Positions 1 to 12,596 of a stretch of 64,000 nucleotides of DNA are shown here, in pieces. Positions within the stretch are counted from its first letter, which is position 1. Every line of letters starts with the position of its first letter. The DNA is from Apoda limacodes. Its lineage: Eukaryota > Arthropoda > Insecta > Lepidoptera > Limacodidae. The position numbers and the translations under genes were made by a program. The notes under the pieces are model-generated. The model saw only the letters and a list, made by a program, of their open reading frames with translations. It had not been told where the DNA came from and did no database searches. The DNA lies in contig OX291544.1 of the NCBI GenBank assembly GCA_946406115.1, positions 31,761,521 through 31,825,520 on the forward strand, read 5' to 3'.

Positions 1-2594
1 CACTGCAATTAAATAACCATAAAATAAAACGAAACATTGATAGACGTTCTAAGTAAACATAACATTAGAACAATTATTCTAATCACCGCAGATTTCATGG
101 CCCAAATTCAATTCCGAATTTATTGTAAAAACCGCCTAATTGTTATTCATCGTACGGTCACAATATTTCAGATCAACTATTTGAGAAATCTAAAAACGTT
201 CGTCCTAGTAACTACAGCACCTTAAATACTTAATAGATACGCCGTTATTACCGTGGGACACGCTCAATGAGATAATATGTGTATTTTTACTGCAATACGT
301 ATTTTGAAAAATGCCCTGGAAGTCGTAGGGCATTTTTCTCGATCTAGAGTCGCTTTGGGGGCACGCCATATTACCTAGGTACCGACTCGGTATCGGTAAT
401 TGCGGGCCGCTACGGCGATGACGTAGATTTGTCAATCTTCAAATGGTTGCCATTTTCTAAGTTCTCTAGGTGCTATAGGCCTGTTGACATTCTGCGGAAG
501 ATTTTCCGGTTTTCAGTTTAAAATGTTTGGTTAGAGTTGTATTGCGATTTTTATGTCGATGCATTTTAAATTGTTGAGTTCATTTATTGTAATATATATG
601 TAAAAACTTTTAAATTAAAAGAAAAAAAAGGTTTTTGATTCACTGAGTGAATAAAATGATTTTGAATTAGGAACAAGCAAAAATTCTAAACTATTTCAAC
701 GAATTAGCTAAAAATAAAAAGCCATCTTCACTATGGAGTACATACTCTATGCTAAAAGCTACAGTGAGAATCAAACACAACATTGACATTGCAAACTACT
801 CAAAGCTAAACTGTTCATATTTCACTATAAATTTTTAATGTTATAAAATATCTAATCCTTTGTTCTCTTAATACTAATTAGAATATAAAATTATAACTAT
901 TAATACTATATAACTATTTATTTTCTCGCAACTCGTGAAAAAAAAATTTTTTCTCGATCCTTGTATCATTCGCTCCGCTCAGGATTCTAGTAAAAAAATT
1001 TGTATATATCTGCGGTAATAACTTGACCTCAATGTAGCTGTTACAAAAAATAACAAACTTAAATTACTATTTAAACCATAACATTAAAATACGAATACCC
1101 GAAACGAAAGAACGTGGTCTACTCTCTTTCATTTATATACCAAATAATTGTAGACACATATTTAAAAACTCAATTTGTTTATCTGACTAGTCTTGTCATT
1201 TCTATTTCGAGCCGTATGCGAATATAACAATAAATGGCATAAAGCTTTGTTATGCTTTTCGAAGGCTGTGCAGTGACAATAAAAAGAAAATAAAATATGT
1301 AATTAGCATTTCAAGTACCTATTCTAGGCATCGGGAAAAAGAAGTAGGTGGCAAACCAGGGTTTTAAAACCAATTGAATCGCCTACTTGGTTATTTTTAG
1401 AATTCCGTTGCAAAAATATAAAAAAAGAGGCCTTATTGTGTTCATACAATAAAGCCTAATGCATGCTAATGCTTTGTTGGTTTATACGGATCCTCGATGT
1501 GTCAATCATACGTGCATTTTTTAGTTTTATTTTATAGACATACGAATGAAACAATCTGAAAATGGCGCCAAAATGTACTGAAAATGCGCTAGATGCAAAA
1601 TTAAATGATGAGAAAGCTTTAACATGAACCAAACAAATTACTACTGGACTTGACAAAAAATTTCATTTTTGATCAACACAATTTCATAAAGAAATTTTAC
1701 TTAACTAAATCATAGACACACTTATGAATAAAATTATAGAATATTTTGTAACATTCTAAAAGGAATTGATTTGTAGGTGATCTCGATTGCAAGAATCTTG
1801 CAAAAACGTCGGTTTTAATTTAAGAGCTCGCGATACTGGTGTTATGTATAACGCGAGAGGTTCGTGTGCGAAGCATCTTTCTCAGTGACCCAGAGACTTG
1901 TCGGCACAATTAATTCAAACCAAATATTTCAAAATCCCTCTCGTAATACACAGAAGTGTAGTATTTAGTCAGTTTCTAAACACTTTATGTAAGTGTTATT
2001 TAAAGATTCACGATTCATATCAACATTAGACATTTAAAGAGTTGATACAGTTATCCCGCGATCATGGTGCTTGGTACAGCATCTAAACGCGTTCATATAT
2101 TGAAATCATAACTAAATATGTGACTATACAAGTTTAACGCAAATTAAAAATCTATAAAGTTCCCTACTTAAAGTAAAAATAATAAAGTTGATAAATCCTC
2201 AACCTGAGAAAAATAATAACCTTATGAAATAAAATAATCTTACTCGTTAAATCGTATAGGGATGGAAAATTAATTTCAGATGATTTCACCGATCATCTCT
2301 CACAGGCTCCCACATCACCAAATATGAGAATGTCATCAATTAAAATTCAAACTTTTCTGTACATCAAATGCAGTTCCACGCTCGGTGATAATTCTGCCAA
2401 ATAAGGAAATATTTTACGCAAAACATGGTCAATATTGTGCTAAACGATCAGATTCATTCTAATTTTACGACTGTTTTACCAATAACAAAAGCAATAGAGA
2501 ATAGAGACATGTGGGAAATGCATATTTTAAAATTTAAGATGAAGGCGGTTACTTAAGTTATTTATGTCTCTGGTGAGACTTGTTGACACAGTAG
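1..2594. other. AT-rich intergenic DNA, no gene seen
   Basis: No open frame with recognisable protein features and no plausible exon was found. A short perfect hairpin (arms AAAAATGCCCT / AGGGCATTTTT) lies at 307..337. On the minus strand near 2320-2400 two short stretches resemble retrotransposon integrase and RT motifs, but they are too short to call. Confidence 0.6.
307..337. repeat. 11-bp perfect hairpin
   Basis: The arms AAAAATGCCCT (307-317) and AGGGCATTTTT (327-337) are exact reverse complements around a 9-base loop. The right arm ends in a T run. No adjacent gene explains it. Confidence 0.5.
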
Positions 2595-2728
2595 GTTTCA
2601 GGGTCGGCAACGCGCAAGTGATACCCCTGGTGTTGCAAGCGTCCATAGGCTACGGTGACCGCTTACCATCAGGCGGGCCGTAAGCTTGTTTGCCACCTTA
2701 GTGGTATAAAAAAAAAAAAAAAAAAAAA
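2595..2728 (+). repeat. LINE 3' tail (CR1/Jockey-like family 'T'), poly(A)-ended
   Basis: This is a 3' fragment of the most abundant repeat in the window. It starts in the conserved GGGTCGGCAACGCGCAAGTG block, runs through CATAGGCTACGGTGACCGCTTACCATCAGGCGGGCCG, here split by nothing, and ends in a run of about 18 A. In longer copies (15655, 63010) the same block follows an open LINE coding 3' end, so it is the terminal coding/3' UTR segment of a non-LTR retrotransposon, 5' truncated as is usual. Confidence 0.75.
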
Positions 2729-5700
2729 GTAGGCAAATTTAATTTATTACCCATATTTACTAAACCAATGTACGTTGTATTTTAAACTATGTTTATTACG
2801 ATGTTTTAACTAATTTTGTTGGTAGGTATTTGAACATTTTTCTAATCACTTTTTGGAAACATGTAAGTACTAAATTATGAAAAAGATCATAACTCACCTC
2901 AGTCAGATCTGTAGGTAATTTTATTTGTGTAGCAATTGTATGCAGGATATTTCACTTACAAACATATCTCAGGGTCTCTAGTAATGACGTCACGATTTCT
3001 CCGAATCGTTACATAAGTCATACATCTTTTATTTACCTGGCAGCCATGATTCATGAAGGGATTTTTTGACACATTTTCTGTGTATCAAACTATTTATTTA
3101 ATAAGCTGGTTTTCAAACGTTTATCTAATTCGAATCCAAAAAACATTAGGTCCTGGCAAAACTTTAGCGTGAAAACCGACATCAGATTTTAACAAAAAAC
3201 GTATGAGAAATTGCTTTAAAATATCGCTTGCAACATCCTTCGTGTGAAACATCTCTTTAATTTTTTGTCAAGACCTTCGCATAAATGCGTTACTCAGTGG
3301 AAAAATTTCTATTTAAATTAATTTATGATCAACAGTCGCTAATTACTAAACTGTTTTTAGCAAAATGTTCCATTAGCTGCCTAGCTTATATCTGATTTAT
3401 TAAAAGCAGACGCATACTTCAATAATATATTTTATATATATTATTATAAATATTATAAATTTATTTATTAAAATATAATAATACAATATAGTTATAGCTC
3501 TGAAACGATAAATAATTTCAAGCTTTTTTTGGTTACGTAATTATTCAGTTTTAACAATAAAAATTATGTAGTCTTACGAAAAGCTTTTAATAAAAATTCG
3601 AACACAGATATGACTAGATTACTGTGTTAAAATAATATATATTTATGTTTTATCTATACGTACACCAGACTAAACTGTCAAAAACAATTATTTTGTCAAA
3701 ACTTGCTTATGTCATGTGGGCCATCACGTCAAAACCATAACAATATAACATAATCATTAATTATTCTTATGATAAAATTGCCCTGAGACATCTGTCAACT
3801 GTCTCTTATGTATGTTCACTCCAGAGACATAGACAACTGGACAGCGTATTAGCCAGCCTATTCTTCTGTAAAAAAATAGGTTGCCAAAGTGTAATAAAAA
3901 CGAAGGGAACCCTTGCTCTCTTGTCTCTTTCTTTGTTATTTTAATATATATTAAGCAAACCAAATGGCAGATGTTGATAAAAAGAGCATAGATTTGCTCA
4001 GCTCTGCCTAAAGGTGGTCAATTTTGTGAGGCTATTGCGCAGTCCATAGAATAGATTGCAGAACTCTAAATCTATGGCTCGCTCACATAACAACCAACCA
4101 CCTAATAAACTACAATAGTAATCCGGAGAACTAAAATAAATAAAAAAGTACGTAACGTTTACGTATAATACTCGTTTTCTATATCCAAACTAGAAGAAAA
4201 AACCTTTCAAACAAAAAAGATCAATTTATTTCCTAAACAATAGATGAACTAAGCCTTCCTGGACATCACTATAATAATATCTTTTTGTAGCCAGATTATG
4301 ATTAATGATTTAACCATTAACATCTATCATTTCAAAAATTTGATTGTCGTGATCGTGTTTACTACTGATGTAATGATAATTATCAACACCTTATTTCAAG
4401 CGTAATAAAAACAACGTTTTTGTTGAATATAAATAGCAATTATATATGATGACGCCTTATTAAGATATCAATAAAAAATCAGAATTTTGATTCGACTTCA
4501 ACTGTATTGTTTTGCAGTTTATTGACTTGATAATAGAAAAGTGATATCAGGTCTTATTTTTGAAAAATTAAACCTTTCGTTGCATTTCAGAGACAGATCT
4601 TATGATCTAGTGTTTTTCATTTCGTTTATCAAACGGACTCTACAAAGTCTTTTTAGAAAAGTAGAAAAACATTTTAGGTTTCTGAAGTAAGTAAAAACTG
4701 ATGACTTGCTTGCCACTTTTCATTTATATTGATCAGACTTGCAATAATGTAAAAATGTACTTCATATAATAAATATGTTACGCTTTCAAAGGAAACAAAA
4801 TTATATCTGATAGTTAAAAGTTCAAAGAAGATTAAATCTGGTTCCTAATAAAATAAAAGATGAATTGCTAAGTTTCGTTAATTACAAAAATGTTAAAACG
4901 AAAGTTTATATCTATCTTCAATTCGCACTTGACCTTGTTGGTTATTATTTGTTCGTCTTTAGTTTTTTAATGCATATTTATTACCATTTGCAAAAAAGAC
5001 AACGCATAGCTGTTCACCTTCACACAACTTGTCGTTACGTCCTGCATGGGTCGATGGAACTGCATGGTGCTAGGGTATACTGAGACAAGGTAAGTGTGCC
5101 TGAACAGCGACAAATGTGAAAGTCATAATAAAATTACTCTAAAATGCTTTGGTCATCACTAATTTTCACACGTGATGTCGCCGTTGTCGTTTATATATGA
5201 ACGAAAGCTCGACACGTACATTTTATATAAGTACATAATGACGTCACGCCGGCTTCCTCTAGGGGTAGACAAAGACTACATTATTCCACTTACTATTTTG
5301 TGCACAATTACTTTTAACTTCGCCTTTTCTGATCTGATCAAGATATGTTTAAGTAAAACTACCTTTAACTAAAATCATTTAAAAAAATTGAATTAAACTT
5401 TTGTTAAATTTTAAAATGTATGTCTTTTTGTGTAAACAAGTGTAAATTCGACAATTAATACATTTATCTAAACTTTAACCGTTTATCGAGAAATTAACTG
5501 TACATTTATATAGACTGAATAAAAAACTTTTACTTGATGCTATGCTCGATACGTTTAAGAGCAGTTTTTTTAGCTGAAAGCTATATGAAAGTCATATCAG
5601 CCATGTTGGATTTGAACTAATTACTCCGTAGTCGCGTAAACATAATCTTATTTCTTCTGATACTCAGTTTATAACCTTTTTCTTGTTCCCGTGTCGTCTA

Positions 5701-6621
5701 TGAGTATAGACGAATAAAAAGAACTTTATGTGCTGTCACTGCTTCTGTCTACTGTCATGAATATTACTGAGATGTCAACATTTGTTTAAATCGTTCGTGT
5801 TACTTACAATATTTGAATAACTTCTATAATATCACTATTTGTAAAAGTTTTTTGCTATGAAATTATTGGAACAACGAAATCGAAAGTAAATAACGTATCA
5901 TTGACAATTATTTTTCTATTTTCCATTGAAACTCATACGCTACATTGGTAAGTATTGTTCCAACCTCTTATATATACTATCAGTGGTTCCAATTGACACA
6001 CAAATTAAACACATTTTCTCAGAAACAAATACGAAATGAGAAAAAATACACTTGGTTATTTGTAATTGAAACTGACTATTTGCTTACAACCCACCTTAGG
6101 TATATAAAATCCTTCTGAACAGGGGACAAGTATACACATGTTCAACCTGCAGCCCTCACTATACCGGTATCAGTAGCTACTTTTGCTGTATTTAAAAGAC
6201 CCCTTTTAGATTTAAATAACATCTAAGACTGTATTATTTAAATTTTATCTTATAAAAACACATTATAAGGACCATGGACGAATGGTCAATTAGACAATAA
6301 AAAGGACCATATTTAAAAAGGAAGTATAATATAATAATATATATATATATAATATCTATTTGCAAAAAAAAAAAATGCTCAAATTTTCTATTACTTTATT
6401 ATTCGGGATTTACTTTGGTTGAAATACAAAGTAGGCAGGAGTAAATTTGGTGATTCAAAATTGGTTGAATGAGTATGCACGTTGGTTGCATTCTTGAGCT
6501 TGACGTAAGAATAGTCTCTTCCAGTTGTTTGAAACCAGTAAATTAGGTACTAGTGACACTAGGGTAGGACATTATAGGTCAGTGCCAATAATGAAATTAA
6601 ACCATTAAAGTTTATACTAAG
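2729..6621. other. AT-rich intergenic DNA, no gene seen
   Basis: Only short chance open frames are present. AT-rich low-complexity sequence lies near 3425-3480. The segment near 5220-5300 contains a piece resembling a dispersed lepidopteran repeat (CTAGGGGTAGACAAAGACTACATT region), too short to name. A TATATAAAA at about 6101 is followed by only a 12-codon frame and is not called as a promoter. Confidence 0.55.
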
Positions 6622-6785
6622 ATTTTCTCTAAGGACTACAGTATGGGGTTTCTTCAAGAAAGAAGGTATGAGATTTTTGAAGGGTCAGTAACGCGCCAGT
6701 GATACTCCTGGTGTTGCAAGCGCCCATTGGCTACGTTGACCGCTTACCATCAGGCAGACCGTAAGCTTGTTTGCCACTTTTTTGG
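6622..6785 (+). repeat. LINE 3' tail, family 'T'
   Basis: The copy begins in the coding end (TTTTCTCTAAGGACTACAGT) and continues into the GAAGGGTC...CGTAAGCTTGTTTGCCAC tail. It keeps the same order of blocks as the copies at 15655 and 63010 but lacks the poly(A). Confidence 0.75.
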
Positions 6786-6904
6786 AAAATTAAATTCAGT
6801 TATTTCGATGTAACCTGAGACTTCTTCATAATAGATGCCAAGTTTATATAAGTAAAATAAAAAATTATAAAAATTACAGATGACTTTGTTTTTTTTCTAT
6901 TGAG

Positions 6905-6990
6905 TTGATTTAATTTTTTTTATACCACTAAGGTGGCAAACAAACTAACGGTCCTGTGATGGCAAGCGGTCACCGCAGCCTATGGATGCA
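6905..6990 (-). repeat. LINE 3' tail fragment, family 'T', inverted
   Basis: It reads TTTTTTTTATACCACTAAGGTGGC then the reverse complement of the tail block, including GGTCACCGCAGCCTATGGA. Together with the plus-strand copy about 120 bp upstream it forms a tail-to-tail pair. Confidence 0.7.
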
Positions 6991-7261
6991 TAACACAAAA
7001 TATAACCTATCATTTGTCAACTTAAGTTCAATATAGTTATTGTAATAGTTATTTTTTCTTAAACGCATGCCGTCTTATGGTACCCATCGAACTTAAAAAC
7101 ATATTCGTAGGTCAGTTATAGAAACAGTTAAATTTTAACAGGATTTTAATATTTACTTTAGCTAATATTTTATATTTAAGCTACTTAATTTACTCAAATG
7201 AGAGGGTTCACCGATTTTAATAATGAAAATATATAATACCCATGCTCTCTCGCTTTTGTTT

Positions 7262-7491
7262 TTGTTGTACCCGCTCTAAATTCGGTTATCGGTATACGAT
7301 TTCAACGGCAACTCCTCAATTATAAAAAAACGACTCAAACTTGATGTGTTCAAGTAGCCTATATCCTTTCTCGCGACTAAACTATCTCCATGCCTAATTT
7401 CATCTAAATCGTTACAGCGTTTTAAGCGTGAAGAGGTAACAGACAGACAGACAGACAGAGTTACTTTCGCATTTATAATATTAGTATGGAT
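7262..7491 (+). repeat. Short interspersed repeat, family 'A' (ends TAATATTAGTATGGAT)
   Basis: The copy starts around CTCTAAATTCGGTTATCGG and includes a CAGA tetranucleotide run (about 7439-7460) and ACTTTCGCATTTATAATATTAGTATGGAT. The same blocks in the same order recur at 31912 and 36155 (inverted), and related versions occur at 14130 and 17375. Non-autonomous; no coding potential. Confidence 0.7.
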
Positions 7492-8884
7492 TTGTTAAAA
7501 CCTAATTGGACTCCTGCTAAATTTAGTCACGCTGGGAGTTAATGTAAAATTAAAGAATGGTTTTGTTAGGTATTACCAATAGTACCATTAGTACCATAGT
7601 ATTAATCATTGGTACTATCTAGATCCAATAAAGTAGGTATTCATTGAAACATGAAGTCATGGGAAATTTTTTTTTGCAGGTTTTTGCTTGTTCTTAAACT
7701 GTATGTCTAAGATCCGTCTGTCTGTATGTTGGACATTGCCCTGGTTAATAGAGGCGTTGGAGTAAGAAGTGCTTTCAAGATTTAGGGATATCGTTTACGG
7801 ACTACAAAGGTCAGAACCATTTTCAAAACTCATCTATCAAACTTATCCGTGCAAGCCATAGAAGGTAGCTTTATTTTAAAACTAAATATAGCTTTCTCCA
7901 AAGCTAAGCTTCTTTGTTGTATTATATTTGTTCACTAAACTTTAAGTCGTCGACGTCTAAAAATAAAAGTGTGCTTACAAACATGCACGACACAACAGCG
8001 TAGCACTTACATTCAGTTCATCATGAAAATTATGTAACTGCACTTTTAAACTTATTTAAAAAGTTTCTCTACATGTAGGTATAATGAAGTTTCGAGAATG
8101 ACATTTCGTTAAGTACATGTACGCAAAACCCCATAATCATGGTTTTTCAAACCAAAACTTCGTTCCGTTTCAAAAAACCAAAAAAAATAAAAAGGCTTAT
8201 TTACACATATATTATAATAATAATAATAAACAGTACGATTATTTATTTTATGCCTTTAATTGCGACTACACCTGAAAAATGTAGCTAATTACACGGTTCA
8301 GACTTAATATAACTTTTTATCAATTTAAAGAAATGATTAAAATTTATGATCTTCTTTTTAGATTTAATATATATTTTTGTATCGCTCTACACGTAGTTTT
8401 CTATACAGAAAATTTAGTATCAAAAATATGTTTAAATATTCTACTTTATATTTATATATTATATTTTATTACCTATTATATTTCTAACAACCAGTAAACA
8501 GCTTATAACAGTGTAAGTCAAAAATTCCGCGAATTAATTGTTCCTAGCTACCGAAAATATCAAAAACTTTCAGTTGAAAAAACTTTTTATTAAATTTCCA
8601 TTTATTAATTATCCAGGTAAGCCTACATTTTAATACGTTTTCCAGAACATTTTGCATTGTTACTGAAATTATTTAATTGAGTAAATAAATTTTGAAATAT
8701 AATTTACTGAAAACTGAACAATATTCCACATAGGATATTTTTTTACCAAAAACGTATTTTATATATAGTAACATTATAGTATTTAAGTATTGTTCACAAT
8801 CAGCAACAAATAAATAGACACAAAATATCAGGTCTCTTATAATTATGTATTAAGAAACAATTTATTTACTATAACTCTACTCAC
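7492..8884. other. Intergenic DNA, no gene seen
   Basis: AT-rich. This is where a downstream exon of the minus-strand candidate gene at 8885-8917 might be expected, but no exon with a recognisable protein motif was found here or further left. Confidence 0.5.
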
Positions 8885-8917
8885 CATAGCGGCTAAGATT
8901 GTTACAAATCGAAGCAT
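8885..8917 (-). CDS. Candidate first coding exon of a secreted protein gene (orphan exon)
   Basis: On the minus strand an ATG opens 11 codons, MLRFVTILAAM, which look like the start of a signal peptide (one basic residue, then a hydrophobic run). They end exactly at a strong splice donor, ATG|GTGAGT. A TATA box lies about 75 bp upstream. Many insect cuticle and chorion genes have this plan: TATA box, short 5' UTR, and a tiny first exon whose intron interrupts the signal peptide. No matching second exon is visible between here and the left edge, so the gene may continue beyond the window, be broken, or be a chance arrangement. Gene family unknown. Confidence 0.35.
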
Positions 8918-8991
8918 TATATATTTTTTCGTCGCACGTATTCTGTCACAAATCTCTAGAACACAGCGGGGAGATGCGCCTGACCATCTCC

Positions 8992-8998
8992 TATATAC
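8992..8998 (-). promoter_or_regulatory. Candidate TATA box for the orphan first exon
   Basis: On the minus strand the sequence reads GGTATATAGG. It is about 75-80 bp upstream of the ATG at 8917, leaving room for a 5' UTR of about 50 nt. Confidence 0.35.
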
Positions 8999-9017
8999 CG
9001 CGACAGCCTCCGTGTGA

Positions 9018-9461
9018 CGTCACATACGCCCCGCGCAGCCCTCACCTCCGAACTTGATCTCCGAACCATCTTCATTACTCTTGACCTTTTGTCACTCATT
9101 GCCGTACATTGCCTTCTTAGTTCAGAGTCTTGTAAACAATCTTGGGTAAATGCAGCAATGTCTGTTAAAGATGATTATGTACTAAGTTCGATCGCTTTGC
9201 TGTTTGTGTAGGCTCTATAAGGATGACCGTTGCCTCGCTTCAAGTTTAAAAGAAAAAAAACAATAAAATGCAGCTCTCAAGGCACTCCTTCCGAATTTTC
9301 GCCTTCGTTATACTAAGCCGTGGGAGATATCGAATTTAATTTGTATGCATATCATAAATGGGAGGACACTGAGGATGAACGGTTTTTTTCATACGCATGA
9401 AAATCGGTGAAGCAAAAATTACTGTACAATGAGAGTAAGTAGGAATGTCATAGGAAAAGGA
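9018..9461. other. Intergenic DNA, no gene seen
   Basis: The GC-richer start is the upstream flank of the minus-strand promoter candidate. The rest shows no exon or repeat that I recognise. Confidence 0.4.
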
Positions 9462-9710
9462 TCAAAACAAATTCAAAGCACGATTCGCAAAATCGTGTTT
9501 GTAACCGGCGGCGTAATCTAGGTATGATGTATCTGCGTCTCCGATAAGAAAGTTCACAGAGAGAAATAGGCTTTGTACACGTTGGCGGTTCAGCCTCCCA
9601 GGGCGTAGATTATAGTAACCCCTGGGTTTGGGAACCCGTTCAACCTGAGGGCGGCCAGCATTCAGCCGTTTCATTCTCTCCCTCATGAGGTCTTCCTGAC
9701 CTGATGCCAA
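9462..9710 (-). CDS. Unassigned 82-aa open frame, possible mobile-element remnant
   Basis: The frame is basic, with an Arg/Lys-rich first half (MRERMKRLNAGRPQ, PKPRGYYNLRPGRLN) and a less charged second half. The Arg-rich, proline-containing composition is reminiscent of gag or integrase-tail regions of retroelements, but no diagnostic motif is present. It may equally be chance. The surrounding DNA is slightly GC-richer than the window average. Confidence 0.2.
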   Translation of the reverse strand: MASGQEDLMRERMKRLNAGRPQVERVPKPRGYYNLRPGRLNRQRVQSLFLSVNFLIGDADTSYLDYAAGYKHDFANRALNLF

Positions 9711-10136
9711 GCAATTACATCAAAAAGTCCCCGCCGTCCGCTTGGCGAATCCTCACAATCTCTGGTAACCTTACCACCAGAAACACAACACTACGTATTA
9801 TAGTTGTATGTAACAACATTAAAATCATACAATCTGCTATTTAATTAATAATAATTATTACTGTACATCAACGTTTGTGTTCTTCTTGTCATTAATAAAA
9901 TAAAATAAAATCTGCTACCATTGACGCGCTGGGAAACCCTCGGATTCACACTAGCCCCAAATTTTACAAGAGGTAAAATAATAATACAGTATTTTTCGAA
10001 ATGGACCCAAGTAAAAATATTTTATTAATTTCTCTTGAGAAGTTATTGGAATAGGTCCGAAAATCGAAATCGAAAATTTTGTGTTTTCTTTACGTTTCAA
10101 GACCTGGAGAATCATTTGCAGTCATTTTTAGAGTGA
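9711..10136. other. Intergenic DNA, no gene seen
   Basis: No exon or repeat family recognised. Confidence 0.45.
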
Positions 10137-10281
<145 letters not shown>

Positions 10282-11147
10282 AGATATATTTTGGCTTTCG
10301 ATTCCTCAATTACTACTGAACCGAATCGCTCTGATGACATATCAATCGATACGCCACGTCATGACTTATATCTGAAAGGAGTCTGAAATAAATCGGTCCA
10401 GCGGTTCGTTTTTTATCCGTACAAAACTTTCTTTTTTATGCACGAAACATAAATTTCATGTATAATTTCATGTATCGAGGGGTAGTTAACGGGTTTTCGA
10501 GGGTGCTGATATCGAATTTTTTATTAGTTTTTTAAAATTCAAAATGGCGGATCCAATATGATGTAATTTTTTTTTTTTTGTAAAAGAATTTTTCTCAAGA
10601 GAAGTTGCATGTACGGTACTTGCTGCCGAACCAATTTTAGTTTTTATGCATAACGTTGCACAATGACTCACGCATTTTATACCATTTTTTATGTTATTAA
10701 ATTAAGTAAAGCTATTTCATACATAGAACACAGAATCACCTCCTTCCTTCCAACTCTTTTGCCACGTACATCACGATATTATAGGTTTGTTAATAATTTA
10801 AACTTTTTTTTCTGATTCTTACTAATTTAGTTCATAAGTTTTTCGCTTGTCTACAATTAATGTTCATACTATGGAACCCTGATTTAGTGCATGTAGATAA
10901 GACACGCAATAGACTGGGTTTTTATGATTCCCAAAGTTATCTGGCATGTTCATCTGTATGAATATTTGCCAATGTCTGGTAAACAGACAGACAAGTAGGT
11001 AAGGTAACACGAAAACTGAAAAAGGTCACCTTATAAGAACTATATAGTCCAAGTTGGATGTGTAAAATTACCAACACCTAAGATATGCAATCAATAGAAA
11101 TAAAAGCACAAACAATTTTGGATGAATGGTTATTGAAAAAATGTAGT
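10282..11147. other. Intergenic DNA with unnamed dispersed repeat
   Basis: The segment 10290-10420 (ACTGAACCGAATCGCTCTGA ... CGGTCCAGCGGTTCG) has the style of lepidopteran dispersed repeats but has no second copy in this window that I could identify. No gene seen. Confidence 0.35.
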
Positions 11148-11345
11148 AGTCCCTCGCAGCCTAGTTGGTAATGTGGCCGGCTGCTGTGCAGAGGATGTGT
11201 GTTCGATTCCCGCACTGGACAAACATTAATGTGATAAAAATTTGTGTGTATTTGTCTTGAATCTGAGTGTATTTATGTATGATACATATATATGTTTTTA
11301 ACAAAAACAAGTATATAAAAGTATTCGTATCCGCTGTCTGGTATT
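11148..11345 (+). repeat. tRNA-derived SINE
   Basis: The head has RNA polymerase III promoter-like boxes: an A-box-like TCGCAGCCTAGTTGG (11154-11168) and a B-box-like GTGTTCGATTCCCGC (11199-11213). The body ends in GTATCCGCTGTCTGGTATTTAA. A related tail (GTATCCGTTGTCTGGTATCC) recurs near 54660. The head does not fold as a complete tRNA with an acceptor stem, so it is a SINE, not a tRNA gene. A 24-bp direct duplication (ACTGAAATAAAAGTACCTG twice) follows at 11375-11420. Confidence 0.65.
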
Positions 11346-11767
11346 TAACTGTAAAAATAACATTTATTATGTGGAGACTGAAATAAAAGTACCTGATAAG
11401 ACTGAAATAAAAGTACCTGCATTATATTAGTCTTGCTATACATTTTTGGACAAAATATCGCACATTTAAATTAGACAACCGTTTAGGCGAGAACCTTACA
11501 TGGCGAGATAGTTTGACACGTTTTTGGCAAATTGCCCCCACACTAGTGCACATGACCCTTACCAGAAATCACAAGGTAAAGGTAAACAGAAATGCTTACC
11601 TTCTTGATTAAAAACTATTCTCTCGTTTAATGAAAGCCTAATTTTTTTAGCCCATTGCAAGATTTAGGCCTCCATCATCTTGAAATAAACAAGTATTAAC
11701 TTTATTTGTGGCATTGTTTTTGAAAATGGCCAATTTGGAGGCCGAATATTTCACGAATGAGGCATGA

Positions 11768-12596
11768 TTTTTAACAAACGGGCCAAGTTATAGGCCTATC
11801 GCTATTACCTCCCTCCTCTCCAAGGTTATGGAGCATGAGATCAACATACAGCTTTTAGGATACCTAGAAGAACACGACCTGTTCAGTGACCGTCAATATT
11901 CTAGTGTATCTTACATACCGATGGGCACTAGCCCTTGAGAGGCGTTCGATTGGGTCTGGCACCGGGGTCTTCCATCGAAGTGCCATCTTACGGAATGCCC
12001 GAGGGTTTGTGGACATGGACATTAGTGCTGGTGTTCCGCAAGGCTCTGTGCTGTCTCCTTCGCTGTTTCTACTGCATATCAATGACATGTTGGAAATCAA
12101 CAACATACATTGCTATGCAGATGACAGTACTGGAGACGCTTTTTACACGGGTCGTGCAAACATCCCTCGTTCCGTTGTGGAAGAAAGCCGCGGAGAACTT
12201 GTGTCTCAAAATCGAGACCACACTGTTCAAGGTCTCTAAATGGGGACAGCAAAACTTGATCCGATTTAACTCCATCTCCAAGAGCATTGGGGTCTTTGGT
12301 GTTGAAATCTCTAGCGATGTTCAGTTCCGAGATCATTTGCAAGACAAGGTGAAGCTGGCGTCCAAAAAAACTTGGTGCACTCAACAGAGCAAGGCAGTAC
12401 TTCACGTCGGGGCAGAGGTCGCTGCTTAACAAGTCGCAAGTTAGGCCCCATATGGTGTACTGCTGCCATCTCTGGGATACCAGCTTGGCCCTTTTGACTC
12501 GGTTCATCGACGGACTTTGAGAATTGTCGACAATCTCTAGCTCACTTGCCGTATCGAACCCTTAAGTCTGAGAAGAGACTTTGCGTCCCGGGATAT
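11768..12596 (+). pseudogene. Degraded LINE reverse transcriptase (CR1/Jockey-like)
   Basis: Read across at least two frames, this stretch encodes a non-LTR RT. The first part is SYRPIAITSLLSKVMEHEIN; then come AGVPQGSVLSP (RT motif B/4), HINDML and the catalytic CYADDSTG motif (near 12112-12135). An RPHMVYCCHLWDTSLAPFD-like segment lies near 12440-12500, and RRDFASRDM near 12575. Fingers sequence between about 11890 and 11940 is missing, and a frameshift follows YADD. The 3' continuation of this family is seen at 15655. The element is truncated at both ends and non-functional. Clade inferred from motif style only. Confidence 0.85.

Noticed and set aside
2320..2400. Minus-strand IITERGTAF and LIDDILIFGD-like stretches resembling Gypsy integrase and RT
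   Set aside because: About ten residues each, in an order (integrase-like before RT-like) that does not fit a Gypsy pol, with no further coding around them.
6095..6175. TATATAAAA followed by an ATG at about 6138 on the plus strand
   Set aside because: The frame stops after 12 codons and lacks a signal-peptide-like or spliced continuation.
11150..11215. Possible tRNA gene
   Set aside because: The A and B boxes are present but there is no acceptor-stem pairing, and it runs into a SINE body.
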